From: Bacteroidota bacterium
GTDB taxonomy: Bacteria; Bacteroidota; Bacteroidia; Flavobacteriales; Weeksellaceae
Length of the DNA stretch: 64,000 bases
Reading direction: 5' to 3'
Assembly: GCA_023458415.1 (NCBI GenBank)
Contig: JAEWZO010000022.1
Span: forward strand, 1-64,000
In this document: piece by piece, positions 61,615 through 64,000 of the stretch
How the letters are laid out: the number at the start of each line of letters is the position of its first letter
Position numbering within the stretch: the first letter of the stretch is position 1
Notes under the pieces: model-generated
Seen by the model: only the letters and a program-made list of their open reading frames with translations
Told to the model about the DNA's origin: nothing
Databases searched by the model: none
Translations under genes and position numbers: made by a program

Positions 61615-61640
61615 ACAGGACGAAAGTTCTGTTTTTTTTA
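61613..61640. terminator. Terminator between convergent mvaD and EEP genes
   Basis: AACAGGAC (61614-61621) pairs with GTTCTGTT (61626-61633) around a GAAA loop with one G-T pair, followed by a T run that overlaps the stop codon of the reverse-strand gene. Confidence 0.8.
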
Positions 61641-62723
61641 TTCCATCGCAAATTCCTCACGGTTTTCCATCGTTTCTTTTTTACCTTCCTCGATCAGTTC
61701 GTCCGCTTCGCGATTTTCCTTTTCTGATGCGGTTTTCACATCTGTTTCCTGCGCACGGTCGGTCTCGTTGAGGTGAAATTCACAGAAAATCGGAAAATGA
61801 TCGGAGCCGAAATAATCCAGCGTCTTCAACTCATCAATGAAAACTTCCTTACTGTGGAAAAATAAATCGAGCGGAACCCGGAAAAACCAATATTTGGCGT
61901 GAAAAGTCGACAGAATTCCCCGTCCGATTCGCCCATCAATCAAACCGCTTGTTTTTCTGAACAGAATGGAAGTCGTGGACCAAGCTACTGTATTGAAATC
62001 ACCAATGACTACGGTCGGACGGTTACGGTTTTTGATTTTCTTCGCCACGCTCAGTAAATCACCGTCGCGTTCTTTGGAAGTCGTTTCTTCGGTCGGACTT
62101 GGCGGCGGTGGATGAACGGCAAAAATTTCAAATTCGAATCCGTCATCGGTTTTGAACAGTGCTTCAATACTCGGAATATCATCAGCTACAAAAAAATGCG
62201 TTTTGATTTCAACAGGTTTTATTTTCGAGTAAAAATGCATCCCGTAGGTGTTTTCCAGCGTCACTTTATGTGAAAACGGATAATCTTTTTCAAGTTCACG
62301 GTTGGCTTTTTCCCATCCGGAATTACTTTCAATGGTTATGAAAATATCGGGTTGAAACTGCTTGATAATTTTCTGAAAACGCGGATAATCCGTATTAAAC
62401 TGATACACATTTGCAGAAATGATGCTGATTTTTTGTGAAGATTTTCCTGTTTCCGAAATTTTATTTTTTCGGTAAAATTTGGTGTAGCGAATCAGCAGAT
62501 AAATGTGATAAGCCATTAATGCAGCCTGAATTACAGCCAAAGTCCAGAAAAGCAGGTCGTGTTCGCAGAAGAAAAAAGAGGCGGCAAGAACGGCAGTTTG
62601 CAGGATCAGAATCTGAATCTTCATAAACTCCGGAACGCGGAAAACCCAGTGCTGATTTCGGATGAACGGAAGAACGCTCAGTAAAATCAAAAGTCCGGAA
62701 AGTATATGGAGGGCTGTTTGCAT
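61638..62723 (-). CDS. Endonuclease/exonuclease/phosphatase-family membrane protein
   Basis: 361 residues from the ATG at 62723 (MQTALHILSG), chosen because the longer frame overlaps purK. Two to three N-terminal transmembrane helices (about 4-75) precede an EEP catalytic domain with SANVYQFN, then TIESNSGW (Glu metal ligand), HPPPPS, GDFNT and the final SDHFPIF (Asp-His). It probably faces the periplasm and cleaves a phosphodiester; substrate unknown. The last ~40 residues are a charged tail. Confidence 0.83.
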   Translation of the reverse strand: MQTALHILSGLLILLSVLPFIRNQHWVFRVPEFMKIQILILQTAVLAASFFFCEHDLLFWTLAVIQAALMAYHIYLLIRYTKFYRKNKISETGKSSQKISIISANVYQFNTDYPRFQKIIKQFQPDIFITIESNSGWEKANRELEKDYPFSHKVTLENTYGMHFYSKIKPVEIKTHFFVADDIPSIEALFKTDDGFEFEIFAVHPPPPSPTEETTSKERDGDLLSVAKKIKNRNRPTVVIGDFNTVAWSTTSILFRKTSGLIDGRIGRGILSTFHAKYWFFRVPLDLFFHSKEVFIDELKTLDYFGSDHFPIFCEFHLNETDRAQETDVKTASEKENREADELIEEGKKETMENREEFAME

Positions 62724-62771
62724 CGATATTTTCTCAAATGTACAAATGATTCCCAATTTTTCGGGAAAAAT

Positions 62772-62802
62772 TTTGGTTCCGCTTTCAATTACTTTATTTT
62801 TG
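62772..62802 (+). promoter_or_regulatory. Promoter of purK
   Basis: TTTG at 62772-62775, 19 bases, then TATTTTTG at 62795-62802: an exact match to the Bacteroidetes consensus. The ATG is 14 bp downstream. Confidence 0.75.
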
Positions 62803-62816
62803 TAAAAAGTAAAAAT

Positions 62817-63923
62817 ATGAAAATCGGAATCCTCGGCGGTGGCCAGCTCGGCAGAATGCTCATTCAGAATGCACTGAAATACGATGACGAATGGTACACG
62901 CTGGATCCCGCGAAAGATGCGCCGTGCAGCAATATTTCGTATTTTACAGAAGGAAGTTTCAATGATTATGATTCGGTTTTCAACTTTGGAAAAGGGAAGG
63001 ATGTAGTTTCCATCGAAATCGAACACGTGAATGTGGATGCGCTTTTCGAGTTGGAAGAATGTGGAATCAAGGTGATTCCGAGTCCGGAAATCATCAGAAC
63101 CATTCAGCAAAAAATCCTTCAGAAGGAATTCTACAAAAAACATCAGATTCCAAGTCCCGATTTTCAGAATATTCAGCATAAATCCGAAGCAAATTTTCCA
63201 CTGCCTTTCGTTCAGAAAATGAATACCGGCGGTTACGACGGAAAAGGCGTTCAGGTCATTAAAACCGAAGAAGATTTACAGAAACTGTGGGACGTACCGT
63301 CCGTTCTGGAATCGCTTGTGGACATTGATAAAGAACTTTCCATCATCGTTGCCAAGAATGAAAACGGCGACACCAAAACCTTTCCGGTGACCGAAATGGT
63401 AGCCGATCCGAAACTGAATCTTCTCGATTTTAATATTTGTCCGAGTGAAATTTCGGACGATGTTCAGAAGCAAATAGATGCGATAGCCAAACAGTTTATC
63501 GAAGCAGCTGATTCTCCGGGATTATTCGCCATCGAACTGTTCCTCGACAAAAATGGAAAAGTTTGGGTCAATGAAACTGCGCCGAGACTGCACAATTCCG
63601 GACATCAGACTCAGGAAGGTAATTCCAATTCGCAGTTTGAGCAGATGTACCGCGTGCTGAAAAATCTACCGTTGGCCGATACTGATGAAAACGGTTTCTC
63701 AGGAATGCTGAATCTTGTTGGAGAAGAAGGTTATTCGGGAAAAGTAATCTACGAAGGCATCGAGGACGTACTGAAACTTCCCAAAACTTACGTTCACCTT
63801 TATGGGAAAACCGAAACCAAACCCGGAAGAAAAATGGGACACATTAATGTTCTCGCCAATTCAAGGGAGGAACTGATGGAAAAACTCATTCATATCAAAT
63901 CCTTGATGAAGGTGATTTCATAA
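62817..63923 (+). CDS. purK: N5-carboxyaminoimidazole ribonucleotide synthase
   Basis: 368 residues from the ATG at 62817, which opens with MKIGILGGGQLGRML, the PurK N-terminal nucleotide-binding loop; a longer frame runs into the divergent gene. The ATP-grasp core includes VQKMNTGGYDGKGVQ, EMVADPKLNL and WVNETAPRLHNSGHQT. It converts AIR, ATP and bicarbonate to N5-CAIR in purine synthesis. Confidence 0.95.
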   Translation: MKIGILGGGQLGRMLIQNALKYDDEWYTLDPAKDAPCSNISYFTEGSFNDYDSVFNFGKGKDVVSIEIEHVNVDALFELEECGIKVIPSPEIIRTIQQKILQKEFYKKHQIPSPDFQNIQHKSEANFPLPFVQKMNTGGYDGKGVQVIKTEEDLQKLWDVPSVLESLVDIDKELSIIVAKNENGDTKTFPVTEMVADPKLNLLDFNICPSEISDDVQKQIDAIAKQFIEAADSPGLFAIELFLDKNGKVWVNETAPRLHNSGHQTQEGNSNSQFEQMYRVLKNLPLADTDENGFSGMLNLVGEEGYSGKVIYEGIEDVLKLPKTYVHLYGKTETKPGRKMGHINVLANSREELMEKLIHIKSLMKVIS

Positions 63924-63942
63924 AACAGGTATTAAATACAAA

Positions 63943-63980
63943 AATCCGTTTGGTGTTTGCTAAGCGGATTCTCTTTTTAT
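63943..63980 (+). terminator. Terminator after purK
   Basis: AATCCG (63943-63948) pairs with CGGATT (63965-63970), extended by TT/AG wobble pairs, followed by CTCTTTTT. Confidence 0.6.
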
Positions 63981-64000
63981 GCGTTCAACTTTCTTAAAAT

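Noticed and set aside
62724..63179. N-terminal extension of the EEP-family protein
   Set aside because: The frame overlaps purK on the other strand and lacks protein-like features. The ATG at 62723 followed by membrane helices is a better start.

Overview
The window looks like a chromosome segment of a flavobacterium in the Weeksellaceae (Chryseobacterium/Kaistella-like). This is inferred from AT-rich DNA, few Shine-Dalgarno sequences, recurrent TAnnTTTG -7 promoter boxes, a Bat aerotolerance operon, DUF4834/DUF6263/YfhO proteins, a SusC-like TonB receptor, a MutS2 without Smr domain, and a mevalonate-pathway decarboxylase. No rRNA, tRNA or CRISPR array was recognised.

Region 1 (1-13103) is accessory. 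A 12.6 kb island lies between two copies of a 19-bp repeat (546-564 and 13085-13103). From left to right it carries a tyrosine integrase; a type IIG-like restriction-modification enzyme; a HEPN-type protein directly behind it; a serine recombinase; an ArdA-like antirestriction protein; a strongly structured RNA ending in a terminator; a cluster of zinc-ribbon, J-domain, zinc-ribbon and small exported proteins; and a reverse-strand module of RNase H-like protein, replication initiator-like protein and excisionase-like HTH protein. The element encodes both defence and anti-defence and appears to bring its own terminator to the attachment site.

Region 2 (13104-18257) is a second defence block beside the island: a NERD-nuclease gene broken by a frameshift in a T7 run, then an McrB-like AAA+ protein and a DUF2357/McrC-like nuclease. 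The 5' part of the mcrB-like gene is clearly more AT-rich than the rest.

Region 3 (18258-64000) is core genome. In order: DNA alkylation repair; a thioredoxin-fold protein and an outer-membrane protein; NamZ and an FtsX-type permease with start codons 4 bp apart; a cysteine synthase-family enzyme; glycosyltransferase/YfhO; RlmB; DinB; the MoxR-DUF58-BatA-D operon; MarC; isochorismate synthase/thioesterase/acyltransferase; a tiny independent gene for a 20-residue peptide; PspC/PadR; TraB/GumN; a frameshifted YcxB-like gene; MutS2; Ung; MscS; PdxJ; an alpha/beta hydrolase; a TonB receptor and beta-propeller phytase with a possible Pho-type direct repeat upstream; epimerase; acyl-CoA synthetase; diphosphomevalonate decarboxylase; an endonuclease/exonuclease/phosphatase protein; and PurK.

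The most interesting items are the nested-stem RNA at 8121-8265, the R-M/HEPN pair, the 20-aa peptide transcription unit at 41621-41822, and the Pho-box-like repeat before the phytase locus. All functions are inferred from sequence reading alone; no database search was run.
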